Shown here: piece after piece, positions 33,373 through 41,911 of the stretch
Layout: each line of letters starts with the position of its first letter
How positions within the stretch are numbered: the first letter of the stretch is position 1
From: Allomeiothermus silvanus DSM 9946
GTDB taxonomy: Bacteria; Deinococcota; Deinococci; Deinococcales; Thermaceae
Length of the DNA stretch: 64,000 nt
Direction of reading: 5' to 3'
NCBI RefSeq assembly: GCF_000092125.1
Contig: NC_014212.1
Span: 764,001-828,000 of the forward strand
Program-made: the position numbers and the translations under genes
The notes under the pieces: generated by a model
What the model saw: the letters and a program-made list of their open reading frames with translations, nothing else
What the model was told of the DNA's origin: nothing
The model's database searches: none

Positions 33373-34074
33373 ATGGCATTACCTATGGATAAACACCCTG
33401 GCAAGCTGTTCTATCGCCTCACCCGTCTGTTCCCCGGAGATGATCTGCCGGGAAAACGGGTACCTGCGGCCAAGGTGTATGCCAATCCCCTCGAGTCGGT
33501 GGACCTCCCCGAGCCCGCCAAGGACGGTGGAGCCCCGGTGTGGCGGGTGCTCTCCCGGCTAGCCCCGACCCAGCCCCGGGTTGGGGCTAGCATTACCCAA
33601 GCTGAGCTTTCTCAGGCCCTTTTCCCTCTGGCCATGCGGCGGGGTGGGCGTGGCTACCCCTCGGCAGGGAACGCTTACCCGCTCGAGGTCTACGTGGTGG
33701 CCCACCGCTTACAAGACACCTTTCCCGGCACCTACCACTACGCCGCCAAACAGCACCAGCTCGAGCAGCTTTCTACCAAGGTGAATATGGAAGCCTGGCG
33801 TGCAGCCCTGATGGACTTGGAAGCCGTGGAGAACTCAGCGGCCCTCCTGGTGTTCACGGCTGTTCCCGAGCGTAGCGAGGCGGTGTTCGGGTTACGCGGG
33901 TACAAGTATGGACTCCTCGAGCCCGGCTACGCGGTGAGCCTGGTGATGTTGGCCGCCACCTCGCTAGGCCTGATGGCCTACCCCGCTGAGACCTTCTACG
34001 ATGAACAGGTGCGCAAACTCTTAGCGCTTCCAGAGGGCGAGTATCCGGTAGTGGTTCTTCTCCTGGGGCGCTAA
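33373..34074 (+). CDS. SagB/ThcOx-type nitroreductase-fold dehydrogenase
   Basis: A 233-residue protein of the SagB-type dehydrogenase family (FMN-dependent nitroreductase fold). Motifs are RRGGRGYPSAGNAYPLEVYVV near residue 90 and GYKYGLLEPGYAVSLVMLAATSLGL in the C-terminal half, both standard for the family. Family members oxidise azoline rings in modified peptides when encoded with cyclodehydratases, but no YcaO-like gene or precursor peptide is visible here, so a stand-alone oxidoreductase role is more likely. No Shine-Dalgarno precedes the ATG. An ISAs1 element is inserted 23 bp after its stop codon. Confidence 0.82.
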   Translation: MALPMDKHPGKLFYRLTRLFPGDDLPGKRVPAAKVYANPLESVDLPEPAKDGGAPVWRVLSRLAPTQPRVGASITQAELSQALFPLAMRRGGRGYPSAGNAYPLEVYVVAHRLQDTFPGTYHYAAKQHQLEQLSTKVNMEAWRAALMDLEAVENSAALLVFTAVPERSEAVFGLRGYKYGLLEPGYAVSLVMLAATSLGLMAYPAETFYDEQVRKLLALPEGEYPVVVLLLGR

Positions 34075-34097
34075 AGATGTAGTTTTGCGGCCATAGC

Positions 34098-35241
34098 CAG
34101 ACTTGACCGCTATGCCGCATAGAGCCCCAGGAAGCGCAGGGCGGAGAGGGGGTTGAAGGAGAAGATTTCTAGGGCTGCCTTCTTCTCCCTCACCCCCTCT
34201 CGGTGAAGCATGGAGACCAGGAAGGCCCGCAGCACCGCTAGCACCCACGCCCCCACCCCCCGCACCTGACAGGCATCCTCCCCAAAGCACACGTCCCGCA
34301 CCCAAAACGATCGGTTCTCCACCTCCCATCGGGAAAGCAACAGGCTCCCCAGCCGCTTTGCGTCCGCTACCTCCGGCCCCAGGCTGGTGAGGGCGTAGCT
34401 CACCGTCCGCCGCACCTCCCCCGTCCCCTTGTGCCTCACCTCCCGCCAAAGCCGCACCACCTGCCTGGCCCCAGGGAAGGCCCGCACCTCTTCCGGCAGG
34501 TAGGGGGAAGCCCAAACCCGGTAGGTCCACACCTCCCCGTCCCGCACCCCACTCCAGGTCGCCTCCGTCTCCCCGGGAAGACGCCTTCCCGCCATCCCCT
34601 TGAACACCTCCAGGGCCCAGGACAAAAGCTCCTCCTGGTTCCCCTTCAGGACCAAGAGATAGTCCCCCCTTTTTTCCGCACCCGGGCCGCCACCTCAGGG
34701 TACAGGTACCCCGCGTCCCCCACCACCACCTTGCCCTCCAGCTCCCTCGCCTCCAAACGGTCCAGAAGCTCCAGGAAGGCCTTCTCCTCCCTCCCTTCCG
34801 CCCGGGCCTGGGCCAGGGTGGTATGGAGGTGCAGGGCCAGGACCTCCACCAGCTTGACCTGGGGGCTTTTCCCCTTGCCGCTTCCCCGCAGGTGCTTCCC
34901 GTCCACCACCAGGACCTCCCCAAGGTCGGCTTCGGGGAAGACCTGGCCAAGGGCCGCCTGGAGCTTCTCAGGATCCAGGCGGTGAAGGAGAAGGGTGATG
35001 GCGGTGTGGCCTGGGGCCTTGCGCAGGCCCAGGTGGGGCAAGAGGTGGGGGTTGGCGCGGGCAAAGCGTTCCACGCCGCGCAGGGAGTCCACGCGGCTCA
35101 GGAAGGCCACCAGGATGAGGGCCAGAAGGCCCCACAGGGGGTACCGCCGGTTGTGGGCCCGGGGGTCCGGGACCTGAGATAGCGCCTGGCGCAGAGTCAT
35201 GATCTTTCTCTACCCCAAGGGCTGTATATCGGTCAAGTCTG
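34098..35241 (-). mobile_element. ISAs1-family-like insertion sequence
   Basis: Ends CAGACTTGACCG (34098-34109) and CGGTCAAGTCTG (35230-35241) are perfect 12-bp inverted repeats. A 9-bp target duplication GGCCATAGC flanks the element exactly (34089-34097 and 35242-35250), so the boundaries are firm and the insertion is recent. The element is 1,144 bp and carries one transposase gene split by a frame change. Confidence 0.92.
34110..35200 (-). pseudogene. ISAs1-family transposase in two frames
   Basis: The N-terminal frame (35200 to 34646) starts MTLRQALSQVPDPRAHNRRY, the ISAs1-associated domain, and contains the first catalytic Asp in VLVVDGKHLRGSG. The C-terminal frame (down to 34110) continues with VLKGNQEELL and contains the later core with SRWEVENRSFWVRD. 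The frames join at six A followed by six G (34664-34675 read on the minus strand). One extra G, or a -1 shift on the run, would restore RKKGGDYLLVLKGNQ. This can be a disabling deletion, a sequencing error or programmed or transcriptional slippage; the rest of the protein looks intact. Confidence 0.82.
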
Positions 35242-35294
35242 GGCCATAGCCGGGTGGCTGGAAACGAAAAGCACCAGGCCATAAGCTTTAGCTT

Positions 35295-35735
35295 GTGTTC
35301 TTCGGTGCTTCTTTGCCTTCTGCGGTTTTCGTCTACGGAACCCTCAAACGGGGTGAGCGCAACTTTCCGGTCTCCCAGCAGGCCGGTTGGGTGCGTTCGG
35401 AGCCGGGCTGGCTCGAGGGCTTCCAGCTTTTTCACATCCCCCAGCGGGAGCCCCGGCCCTACAGCTACCCCGCCATCGTCCAGGCGGACGGGCGGGTCTG
35501 GGGCGAGGTGCAGTGCTTCCAGGACCTCGAGTATGCCCTCACCGTGCTCGACCCACTGGAGGACGAGGGGCAAGAATACCTACGCATCCCCGCCACCGCC
35601 CACACCCCCTCGGGAACCATCCGGGTATGGGTCTACGTGTATCCCGGCCTCGAGGCTATCCGGCACGCCCAGGGGATCTTGGTGCCGGGCGGGAGGTGGA
35701 GTGAATCTCTAAACGGAACGGGGTCTTTTGGCTAA
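35295..35735 (+). CDS. Gamma-glutamylcyclotransferase-like (AIG2/GGCT fold) protein
   Basis: A 146-residue protein with the GGCT-fold signature VFVYGTLKRGERNF near residue 12, the loop that binds the gamma-glutamyl group, and a conserved acidic residue in LDPLEDEGQEYLR near residue 90. The family includes gamma-glutamylcyclotransferases and gamma-glutamylamine cyclotransferases; exact substrate is uncertain. A GTG at 35295 is used; it lies 45 bp from the right-hand target duplication of the ISAs1 element, so the native promoter may have been disturbed. Confidence 0.82.
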   Translation: MFFGASLPSAVFVYGTLKRGERNFPVSQQAGWVRSEPGWLEGFQLFHIPQREPRPYSYPAIVQADGRVWGEVQCFQDLEYALTVLDPLEDEGQEYLRIPATAHTPSGTIRVWVYVYPGLEAIRHAQGILVPGGRWSESLNGTGSFG

Positions 35736-35816
35736 GTTGGGCTACTGCAGGAGTCGGGCGTTTTTCGAGCCACCCCAAGCATCGCCAGCCGGTGTAATAC
35801 TATAGCGAGGATTCCC

Positions 35817-37163
35817 ATGCGTGTAGCTTTCGTTGCTTCTGAAGCCTTCCCTTTTGCCAAGGTAGGTGGATTGGGGGATGTGGTGGGTAGCCTGCCGCAA
35901 GCCCTGCGAAAGAAAGGACTCGAGACCACTATCTTTATTCCCTGGTACTGGGGTATTAACGGCTACTACGTGGGTGAGGGCCATTTCAACTTCGCGGGGG
36001 GGCGCGAGCAGTTTGGGATCGGCCACTTGGAGCACGGTGGGGTACGTTACGTGCTGGTGGGGCTTCCCGACTTTGCCCGCGACAAACCTTACGGGTACGA
36101 AGATGATTTCCGCCGCTTCGTACGCTTCCAGATGGCGGTGGCCGAACTGCTTCGGGACTTCGATCTAGTGCACTGCCACGACTGGCAAGCCGCCCTGCTC
36201 CCGCTCTTGCGCAACCTCGGTTGGTTCCCGGGCCGTACCGTCTACACCATCCATAACCTGGCCTACCAGGGCATCTGGGGCTCGCAGGACTTCTACGCTT
36301 GGACCGGCCTTCCCGGTGAGACCTACTATGGCGGGGGCCTCGAGCACCGTGGCGCTATCAACCTGATGAAGTGCGGAATCGTGAATGCGGATGCGGTTAC
36401 CACCGTCTCGCCTCGCTACGCTTGGGAAATCACCACCCCAGAGGGAGGCGAAGGTTTGGACGGCGTGCTGCGAGCGCTGAGATGGAAGCTACGGGGTATC
36501 CTCAACGGGCTCGATACCGAGTACTGGAATCCAGCCACCGACCGTTACCTGAAACATCGCTACTCGGTGGAGGACCTCTCGGGCAAGTACCAGACCCGAG
36601 CCGAACTGTTGGCGGAGTTCGGCCTAGAAGACCGCCCTACCCTGGGGGTGGTTTCGCGCTTCGCCTACCAAAAAGGCATTGACCTGATCTTGGGCGCGTT
36701 GCCGGGGCTTATGGAGCTGGGGGTAAACCTTTTCGTGTTGGGGAGCGGGGATCCTAACCTCGAGCGCAGCTTTGCCTGGGTGGCCGACCGCCATCCAGGC
36801 CGTATCACGTACGTGCAGGGCTATAACGAGCCCCTGGCCCACCGCATCTACGCCGGGTGTGACGGATTTCTTATGCCCTCCCGCTTCGAGCCCTGCGGCC
36901 TGGCCCAGATGATCGCCATGCGCTACGGCACCCCGCCCATCGCACGGGCGGTGGGAGGCCTGATCGACACCGTGCGGCACTGGGAGACGGGCTTTCTTTT
37001 TGAGAGCATGGACGCTGGGGGGGTGTGGTGGGGAGTGAGCGAGTTCCTCAAACACCCTGACCGTAAACAGGTGGCCTTGAACGGGATGCGGGAGGATTTC
37101 TCTTGGGAGAAACCCGCCACAGAGTATCTCGAGCTGTATCGGGGTCTGGTAGCCCATGGTTGA
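35817..37163 (+). CDS. glgA: Glycogen synthase (ADP-glucose type)
   Basis: Transfers glucose from ADP-glucose to the growing alpha-1,4-glucan. The 448-residue GT5 enzyme has the ADP-glucose-binding KVGGLGD (15-21), HCHDWQAALLP in the N-lobe and the C-lobe RFEPCGLAQMIAMRYGTPP containing the catalytic Glu region. The ATG follows GCGAGGA; a TACTAT element just upstream is a likely -10 box, giving a very short leader. It overlaps the downstream TPR gene by 8 nt. Confidence 0.95.
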   Translation: MRVAFVASEAFPFAKVGGLGDVVGSLPQALRKKGLETTIFIPWYWGINGYYVGEGHFNFAGGREQFGIGHLEHGGVRYVLVGLPDFARDKPYGYEDDFRRFVRFQMAVAELLRDFDLVHCHDWQAALLPLLRNLGWFPGRTVYTIHNLAYQGIWGSQDFYAWTGLPGETYYGGGLEHRGAINLMKCGIVNADAVTTVSPRYAWEITTPEGGEGLDGVLRALRWKLRGILNGLDTEYWNPATDRYLKHRYSVEDLSGKYQTRAELLAEFGLEDRPTLGVVSRFAYQKGIDLILGALPGLMELGVNLFVLGSGDPNLERSFAWVADRHPGRITYVQGYNEPLAHRIYAGCDGFLMPSRFEPCGLAQMIAMRYGTPPIARAVGGLIDTVRHWETGFLFESMDAGGVWWGVSEFLKHPDRKQVALNGMREDFSWEKPATEYLELYRGLVAHG

Positions 37164-37866
37164 GGAGTTGTTGAAAGCCGGACGTTACGAGGAAGCCCGT
37201 CTGCGGCTGCGGGCTGGCGAGGGTAGCGCCCAGGAGGTGGCCAGCTTCGAGGCTTTGCTGGAGCTGCGCGGCGCCCTGCGGGAGAAGCAGTACACCCAAG
37301 TGCAGAAGATCCTCGGGCGAGACGCAGATTTGCTGGCCCCCTACCTCAATGTAGAGGCGGTGCACAGAGCGCTTGAGGCTTTCGAAGGGGAAGACCCTGC
37401 CCTAATCCAACCCTTCACCGATGACCCTCACCTGGGTGCAGAAGCCTGGGTGGTGCTGGGGGTGCTGCGGATCCGCTCGGGGGATCGAGCCGGGGCTAAG
37501 GCCGCTTTCGAGGAAGCTTTGCGCCGCGATGGGGGCCATTACCGGGCCAAGACCAACCTGGGGAATTTGGCGCTCGAGGCCGGGCAGGTAGACGAGGCGA
37601 TCCGCATTTACCAGGAAGTTCTCAAACAGCACGAGAACTATGGCCATGCCCACCACAACCTGGGGGCGGCTTACCGCAAGAAGGGCCAGCTAGATAAATC
37701 GGTCTACCACATCAAACGGGCGCAGCGGTTGATGTTTTTGGGGGGAGGCGCAAGCCCCAGCCGTTCATCCCCTCAGGCCCCCCGGCCCCTGCTGAGCAAC
37801 CTGGGCCAGCGCTGGTGGATATGGCTGATTGTGATCGTGGTGGTGTGGTTTTTGCTTAGGCGCTAA
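37156..37866 (+). CDS. TPR protein with C-terminal membrane anchor
   Basis: A 236-residue protein with at least three tetratricopeptide repeats in the middle (AWVVLGVLRIRSGDRAGAKA, then YRAKTNLGNLALEAGQVDEA and HAHHNLGAAYRKKGQLDKS) and a single C-terminal transmembrane helix (WWIWLIVIVVVWFLL) ending RR. It is probably anchored with the TPR domain in the cytoplasm as a protein-interaction module. It overlaps glgA by 8 nt and should be cotranscribed with it; a link to glycogen metabolism is only positional. Confidence 0.82.
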   Translation: MVEELLKAGRYEEARLRLRAGEGSAQEVASFEALLELRGALREKQYTQVQKILGRDADLLAPYLNVEAVHRALEAFEGEDPALIQPFTDDPHLGAEAWVVLGVLRIRSGDRAGAKAAFEEALRRDGGHYRAKTNLGNLALEAGQVDEAIRIYQEVLKQHENYGHAHHNLGAAYRKKGQLDKSVYHIKRAQRLMFLGGGASPSRSSPQAPRPLLSNLGQRWWIWLIVIVVVWFLLRR

Positions 37867-37877
37867 AGGTTGCTGCC

Positions 37878-38399
37878 CTAGCGGTTGCGGCTGGACTTTA
37901 CCCGGCGCAGGCGTTTGATGGTGTGGCCTTGCACCGGTACGACCGAGATAGTGCCGTCTACCTCGAGCACTGCCGCTGCTACCTCCTGGGGGTTGTCCAG
38001 ACCGTGTTCGTGCAGGGCGGCCTGGAGTTCTTTTTCGCTCACCCCTTCGCGGCGGAGGGTCTCGGTGATGACCTGTCCGTCCCGGATGAGGAGGGCGGGT
38101 TCGCCCTCGAGGCTTTCGCGGAGCTTGGTATTGGCAGCTACCCAACGGTTCGCCAAGAGCAGGATCGCTGCGGCCAGCAGCCCGCCGGTGAGGCTATTAT
38201 CCGGGCCGATCATGGCGTTTTGCACCGCGTTGGAGAGCAAAAGCAGGGTCAGCAGGTCGAAGGGGGTAAACTGGCCCAGCACCCGTTTGCCAGTGAGCCG
38301 CAAAAAGAACAGGATCACCGCATACACCGTCAGCACCCGTAGTCCGGTGAACAAAATCGTGAGCCCATCGCCCAGCGCGGCTTGCAGATGTGCTTCCAT
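37878..38399 (-). CDS. DUF421 (YetF-like) membrane protein
   Basis: A 173-residue protein with three N-terminal transmembrane helices and a C-terminal cytoplasmic domain of about 100 residues (GEPALLIRDGQVITETLRREGVSEKELQAAL), the architecture of the DUF421/YetF family. The conserved RLTGKRVLGQFTPFDLL segment follows the first helix. Function is not established; family members affect membrane or spore properties in Bacillus. It starts 10 bp after the GNAT gene's stop and is probably cotranscribed with it. Confidence 0.85.
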   Translation of the reverse strand: MEAHLQAALGDGLTILFTGLRVLTVYAVILFFLRLTGKRVLGQFTPFDLLTLLLLSNAVQNAMIGPDNSLTGGLLAAAILLLANRWVAANTKLRESLEGEPALLIRDGQVITETLRREGVSEKELQAALHEHGLDNPQEVAAAVLEVDGTISVVPVQGHTIKRLRRVKSSRNR

Positions 38400-38409
38400 G
38401 CCCTCAAGC

Positions 38410-39042
38410 TTAAGCCCGCAGATCCTTGACCATGATCACGTGGGTAGCTTCCCGGCCCAGCCAGGGTTTCCACAGCGGGCTTTTCCACGCGGCATAGACC
38501 TCGAAGCCGAGCTTTTGGTAAAGCCCCAAAGCCGCTGTGTTCTCCTGGGTGGTGGAAAGCTGGACACCGGGGATGCCCCGAGCCCTTAGGCAGTCCAGAT
38601 GAGCCTCCAACAACTTTTGCCCCACTCCCAACCCCCGCGCCTGAGGGAGAAGGTTGATGTGCAGATGGGCCGGGTAGCGCTCGATAGGGGCCTGGCGGCT
38701 GCCGTAGCGGGCGGCTCGGAGCAGGTAGAGGGCGCTTTTGAGAAGGCCAGGGTACCCTCCGGTGAGGACTTTCCCCAGGATTTCCAAAGCTGATCGCAGA
38801 AAGTACCGCCGGTAAGCCCCTACATCGGGTGTGCCGATGATGTAGCCGACGATTGTTCCCTCGAGTTCGGCCACAAAGTTGCAGGCCCCGATCCCGTTCA
38901 GATAGGGCTTGATCCACAGGTCGCGAAAGAGGGGCGGGCTAGGGAAATAGACCGCTGCCGAATCGCCGAAAAACCCGGTCGCGTAAGCAATTTGGCCCAG
39001 AGCCTCGAGGTCAGAAACGCGCGCAGGGCGAATGGAAACCAA
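38410..39042 (-). CDS. GNAT-family N-acetyltransferase
   Basis: About 210 residues. The protein begins VSIRPARVSDLEALGQIAY and has the acetyl-CoA pyrophosphate loop LPQARGLGVGQKLLEAHLD (Q/R-x-x-G-x-G/A), followed by VQLSTTQENTAALGLYQKLGFE, the family's final strand-helix unit. The acceptor is unknown. A TTG at 39042 is used because a TATTAT -10-like box (39052-39057, minus strand) lies directly before it; a TTG at 39078 would add 12 residues but falls in the -35 region. Confidence 0.75.
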   Translation of the reverse strand: MVSIRPARVSDLEALGQIAYATGFFGDSAAVYFPSPPLFRDLWIKPYLNGIGACNFVAELEGTIVGYIIGTPDVGAYRRYFLRSALEILGKVLTGGYPGLLKSALYLLRAARYGSRQAPIERYPAHLHINLLPQARGLGVGQKLLEAHLDCLRARGIPGVQLSTTQENTAALGLYQKLGFEVYAAWKSPLWKPWLGREATHVIMVKDLRA

Positions 39043-39112
39043 AGCTTCTCTATAATAAGCGCTTTGGCTTCTGGCCAAACGGTCGAAGAATTGTTCAGAA
39101 TTTTAGGGCATC

Positions 39113-40063
39113 ATGGATGGGATGCGCCGTCGCCGCTTGAGAAAACGCTATTTGGCCTTGGTCGTTATGGTGGGTTTGTTCCTGGTGATCAATGCACCGG
39201 GCCTATTCGCGGTGGGCTACCGGCTATGGTATGTGCCTCGGGTGGCGGGATTCCCGACCCTAGTACTTGGCCAGGAGCGCTTGTTGGTGCTCTCGCCCCA
39301 CCCCGACGACGAGACACTGTGTTGTGCGGGAGCCATTCAGCAGGTACTGCGAACGGGGGGGCAAGCTTACGTAGCTTGGATCACCAGCGGAGACGGCTTC
39401 GAATGGGATGTGACCCTCACCCAACACACCCTGCGGCCTCGGGGACGGGCTTTGCTCGAGCTGGGTAACCGCCGTATCCTCGAGGCGCGCAAGGCTGCGG
39501 GCATCTTGGGCATCCCCGAGGCCAATCTGTACTTTCTGGGCTACCCTGACCGGGGGCTTGCGCCGCTCGTCGCCGATCCGTTACGGCGTTATCGCTCCCC
39601 CCTTACCGGGATGGACCGGGTTCCCTATGCCGAAAGCTTATCCCCAGGGGCGGCCTATACCGGACAAAACCTCGAGCGCGATCTTGAGCGGGTATTGGAT
39701 CTGGTCAAGCCCACCCTAATCCTGGCTCCCAGTCCCCAAGATGCCCACCCCGACCACCGGGCCACCGGAGAACTGGCCATCCGGGTGTTGGGGCGGCGTG
39801 GCGAACTGGAACGGCTGCGCTACTGGATCGTCCACGGGGGGCTGGAGTGGCCCCTACCCAAGGGGCTACACCCCGCCCTGCCGCTCGAGCCCCCACCCCG
39901 AGGCCGAGGGCTGCCGTGGGAGCGGCTGGACCTAGACTCAGAGGAGGAGCAAACCAAGCTCGAGGCCACCCGCGCCCACGTCAGTCAGATGGAGTTGCTC
40001 TCGCGCTTTATGCTGGCCTTCGTGAGGAAAAACGAGCTATACTCCCCCACCCCGCTGCCCTAG
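39113..40063 (+). CDS. PIG-L/LmbE-family deacetylase, membrane-anchored
   Basis: A 316-residue protein with an N-terminal transmembrane helix (residues 13-37) and a PIG-L/LmbE zinc-dependent N-deacetylase domain. The zinc site is SPHPDDETLC (His63, Asp65-Asp66-Glu67), with the distal His in AHPDHRATGE. Related enzymes deacetylate N-acetylglucosaminyl compounds, including bacillithiol or mycothiol precursors and cell-surface sugars; the anchor argues for a surface or periplasmic substrate. It is divergent from the GNAT gene, with a TTTGGC-N5-GCCAAA inverted repeat between them. Confidence 0.88.
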   Translation: MDGMRRRRLRKRYLALVVMVGLFLVINAPGLFAVGYRLWYVPRVAGFPTLVLGQERLLVLSPHPDDETLCCAGAIQQVLRTGGQAYVAWITSGDGFEWDVTLTQHTLRPRGRALLELGNRRILEARKAAGILGIPEANLYFLGYPDRGLAPLVADPLRRYRSPLTGMDRVPYAESLSPGAAYTGQNLERDLERVLDLVKPTLILAPSPQDAHPDHRATGELAIRVLGRRGELERLRYWIVHGGLEWPLPKGLHPALPLEPPPRGRGLPWERLDLDSEEEQTKLEATRAHVSQMELLSRFMLAFVRKNELYSPTPLP

Positions 40064-41025
40064 GGTAAGTGGGCTTGTACCTTGGGGGTGAGAAACTCGT
40101 TGGTGTAAAAAGCTGTCACCGGAAGATCGGCCTTGACCCGCCCAGTCTGCTTCAGCAGGGTATAGCTGCTGATCCAGCTTTGGGGATTGGAGAAGCCCAG
40201 CCCATACTGCCGGGTGTAGGGCGACTGGTACAGCCGTATGGAGGCCATGAGTACCGCGTAACGCGCTTCATCAAGGTTCTGTACGTATTTCTTGGCATCT
40301 TCAAAAGCTTGGCGCGGATTGGCGAGGGTCAAGGCCATCGCCTCCTGCGAGGCAGCCAGGAAACGGCGTACCAAATCAGCGTTCTCGAGCACCTTGTCGG
40401 TGCTGATGACCCCGTTGCCGGGTGAGCGGTTGTAGGGCCCGGCAGGGATCACGTTGAGCTTTACCCCCTGGCGCTGCAGGAAGACCGGTTCGTTGTTGAT
40501 GAAGCCCATCGCCACATCTACTCTCCCCTGCACCACCGCCTCGGCCTGGGTAAAGCCGATGGTGACGATTTTTACATCGCTTTCCTTGAGCCCCGCCGCC
40601 CGCAGCATGGCCTGCAAGGAGGTGAGCGAGACTCCAAACATCCCCGGCATGCCGATGGTCTTGCCCTTGAGATCGCGCACCGACTTGATGTTCTTCTCGG
40701 CTAGCGAGAAGAGGGCGTTGGGTACCGACTGGTACAGCGCCATGACGTACTTGAGCGGGATGCCCTGCGCCCGCAGCGCGATCACGTCCTCGGCATCGGC
40801 GACCACGAAGTCTAGCTTGCCCTGCGCGAGCAAGGGGTAGAGTTCGCTGGCAAAACCGTGCTGGAACTCGACCTCGAGGCCCCGCTTGGCGTAAATGCCC
40901 TCTACCACCCCCGCGTAAAAGGGCGCGAACTGCACGTCGGGCACATAGCCCAGCCCCACCCGCACCTTTTCGGCCTGCGCCAACGAAAGTACCAACACCA
41001 AAACCAGAAACACCCACTGTTTCAT
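40060..41025 (-). CDS. ribY: THI5/NMT1-like ABC substrate-binding protein, probably for riboflavin
   Basis: A 321-residue periplasmic binding protein with a signal peptide (QWVFLVLVLVLSLAQA) and the NMT1/THI5-like fold: VRVGLGYVPDVQFAPFYAGVVEGIY at the N-terminus, DFVVADAEDVIALRA, and GKTIGMPGMFGVSLTSLQAML. Relatives bind thiamine precursors, sulfonates or, in RibXY systems, riboflavin. An FMN riboswitch directly upstream (41178-41301) points to riboflavin. Its probable membrane partner is the fused ATPase-permease at 41912-43390. A GTGAGG ribosome site lies about 10 nt before the ATG. The symbol ribY is assigned by analogy with Chloroflexus RibXY. Confidence 0.82.
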   Translation of the reverse strand: MKQWVFLVLVLVLSLAQAEKVRVGLGYVPDVQFAPFYAGVVEGIYAKRGLEVEFQHGFASELYPLLAQGKLDFVVADAEDVIALRAQGIPLKYVMALYQSVPNALFSLAEKNIKSVRDLKGKTIGMPGMFGVSLTSLQAMLRAAGLKESDVKIVTIGFTQAEAVVQGRVDVAMGFINNEPVFLQRQGVKLNVIPAGPYNRSPGNGVISTDKVLENADLVRRFLAASQEAMALTLANPRQAFEDAKKYVQNLDEARYAVLMASIRLYQSPYTRQYGLGFSNPQSWISSYTLLKQTGRVKADLPVTAFYTNEFLTPKVQAHLP

Positions 41026-41177
41026 GCGAGCAAACCTCACGTTCCCGTGCAACCCAAGGCAAAACCCGGCCAGGCACGAACCAGCCGACGCCACGGAAAG
41101 CCCAGCGTTATGTGGGGGTTACGGTTATGAGGTGTTAGCCATGCTGCGCGCTCGAGCCAGGCGACCCGAGCTTCACT

Positions 41178-41301
41178 CCTTCTTCCATCCCGACTGTCAC
41201 GGTCGGCTTCGGAGTTTCACCGAATCGGGCCTAGATGTACTGCAGATTTCTAGGCTTCGCGGGCTATACCGCCGGTGGAGACTTGCACTCCGCCCTGAAG
41301 G
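41178..41301 (-). ncRNA. FMN riboswitch (RFN element)
   Basis: On the minus strand the conserved RFN parts appear in order: CTTCAGGGCGGAGTGCAAGT, CTCCACCGGCGGTATAGCCC, GCGAAGCC, an expanded variable arm (about 41238-41255), GATTCGGTGAAACTCCGAAG, CCGACCGTGACAGTCGGGAT and GGAAGAAGG. The closing helix pairs CCTTC (41297-41301) with GAAGG (41178-41182). About 150 nt separate the aptamer from the start of the THI5-like binding-protein gene, enough for an expression platform. A TTAAAC element about 30 nt upstream is a possible -10 box. High FMN should repress the transporter gene. Confidence 0.93.
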
Positions 41302-41379
41302 AATGGGTCTGGCGACCCGCAGACAGTTTAACCACATCCCTTGGTGGATGAAAAGTGACCTGGCTATGATGGAAGGGCA

Positions 41380-41814
41380 TTGGCCGGGTTTGACCCAGGG
41401 GAGATCGTGGCGCTGGCGGCCCTCGAGGTACAGGACCGGGGCTACCAGCTGTTCAGCCGGGGAAAGGTACTCGAGGGCACCCGGCAGCGCCAGCGCTATA
41501 GCGCCCGCGTGCAGGGCAGCGCTCCTTACCCCTACCGCGTCTGGATCGACCTGGAAAAGCAAGACTGGGGCTGCACCTGTCCCTATACCTGGGGTCCGGT
41601 ATGCAAGCACGTCGTAGCCCTAGCCTACGCCATTCAGGAAGCGCCCGAACTCTTCCAGGCCAAGCGCAGGCGGAAAAAGACTACAGATCCCAGGCAGTTG
41701 GCCCTGCAAGAGCTTCCCGATGAGGATCTGCTAGAGCTTCTCTGGGAACTAGCCGAACAGCGCCCGGAGCTGATGGAGGAGTTCGCCTACAACCTCCTGC
41801 AGCGAGCCGAGTAG
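41380..41814 (+). CDS. SWIM zinc-finger protein
   Basis: A 144-residue protein whose centre carries a SWIM zinc finger: Cys65, Cys67, Cys75 and His77 in GCTCPYTWGPVCKHVVALAY (C-x-C-x7-C-x-H). The N-terminal part resembles the start of SWIM-helicase-associated proteins (GYQLFSRGKVLEGTRQRQRY) and the C-terminus is acidic and helical. It may bind DNA or proteins. It starts at a TTG; TTGGTG (41341-41346) and TATGAT (41365-41370) form a plausible promoter ending 9 nt before it. It lies between the riboswitch gene and the ABC fusion gene, on the opposite strand. Confidence 0.78.
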   Translation: MAGFDPGEIVALAALEVQDRGYQLFSRGKVLEGTRQRQRYSARVQGSAPYPYRVWIDLEKQDWGCTCPYTWGPVCKHVVALAYAIQEAPELFQAKRRRKKTTDPRQLALQELPDEDLLELLWELAEQRPELMEEFAYNLLQRAE

Positions 41815-41911
41815 GGGCGCAGCGTGTATGGCGCTCAGCTATCAACCGTCAGCCTGTCGAGGGTCAAGGGCCAGGGCGTCTTGCGTTCGACGTACGACCC
41901 GCGTTCGGCTA

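Noticed and set aside
34110-35200. Two independent genes at the ISAs1 element
   Set aside because: The two frames are the N- and C-terminal parts of one transposase, join at a homopolymer run and lie within one set of inverted repeats.
40060-41301. TPP riboswitch upstream of the THI5-like gene
   Set aside because: The binding protein resembles thiamine-precursor proteins, so a TPP element was considered, but the conserved segments upstream are those of the FMN/RFN aptamer, not the TPP core.
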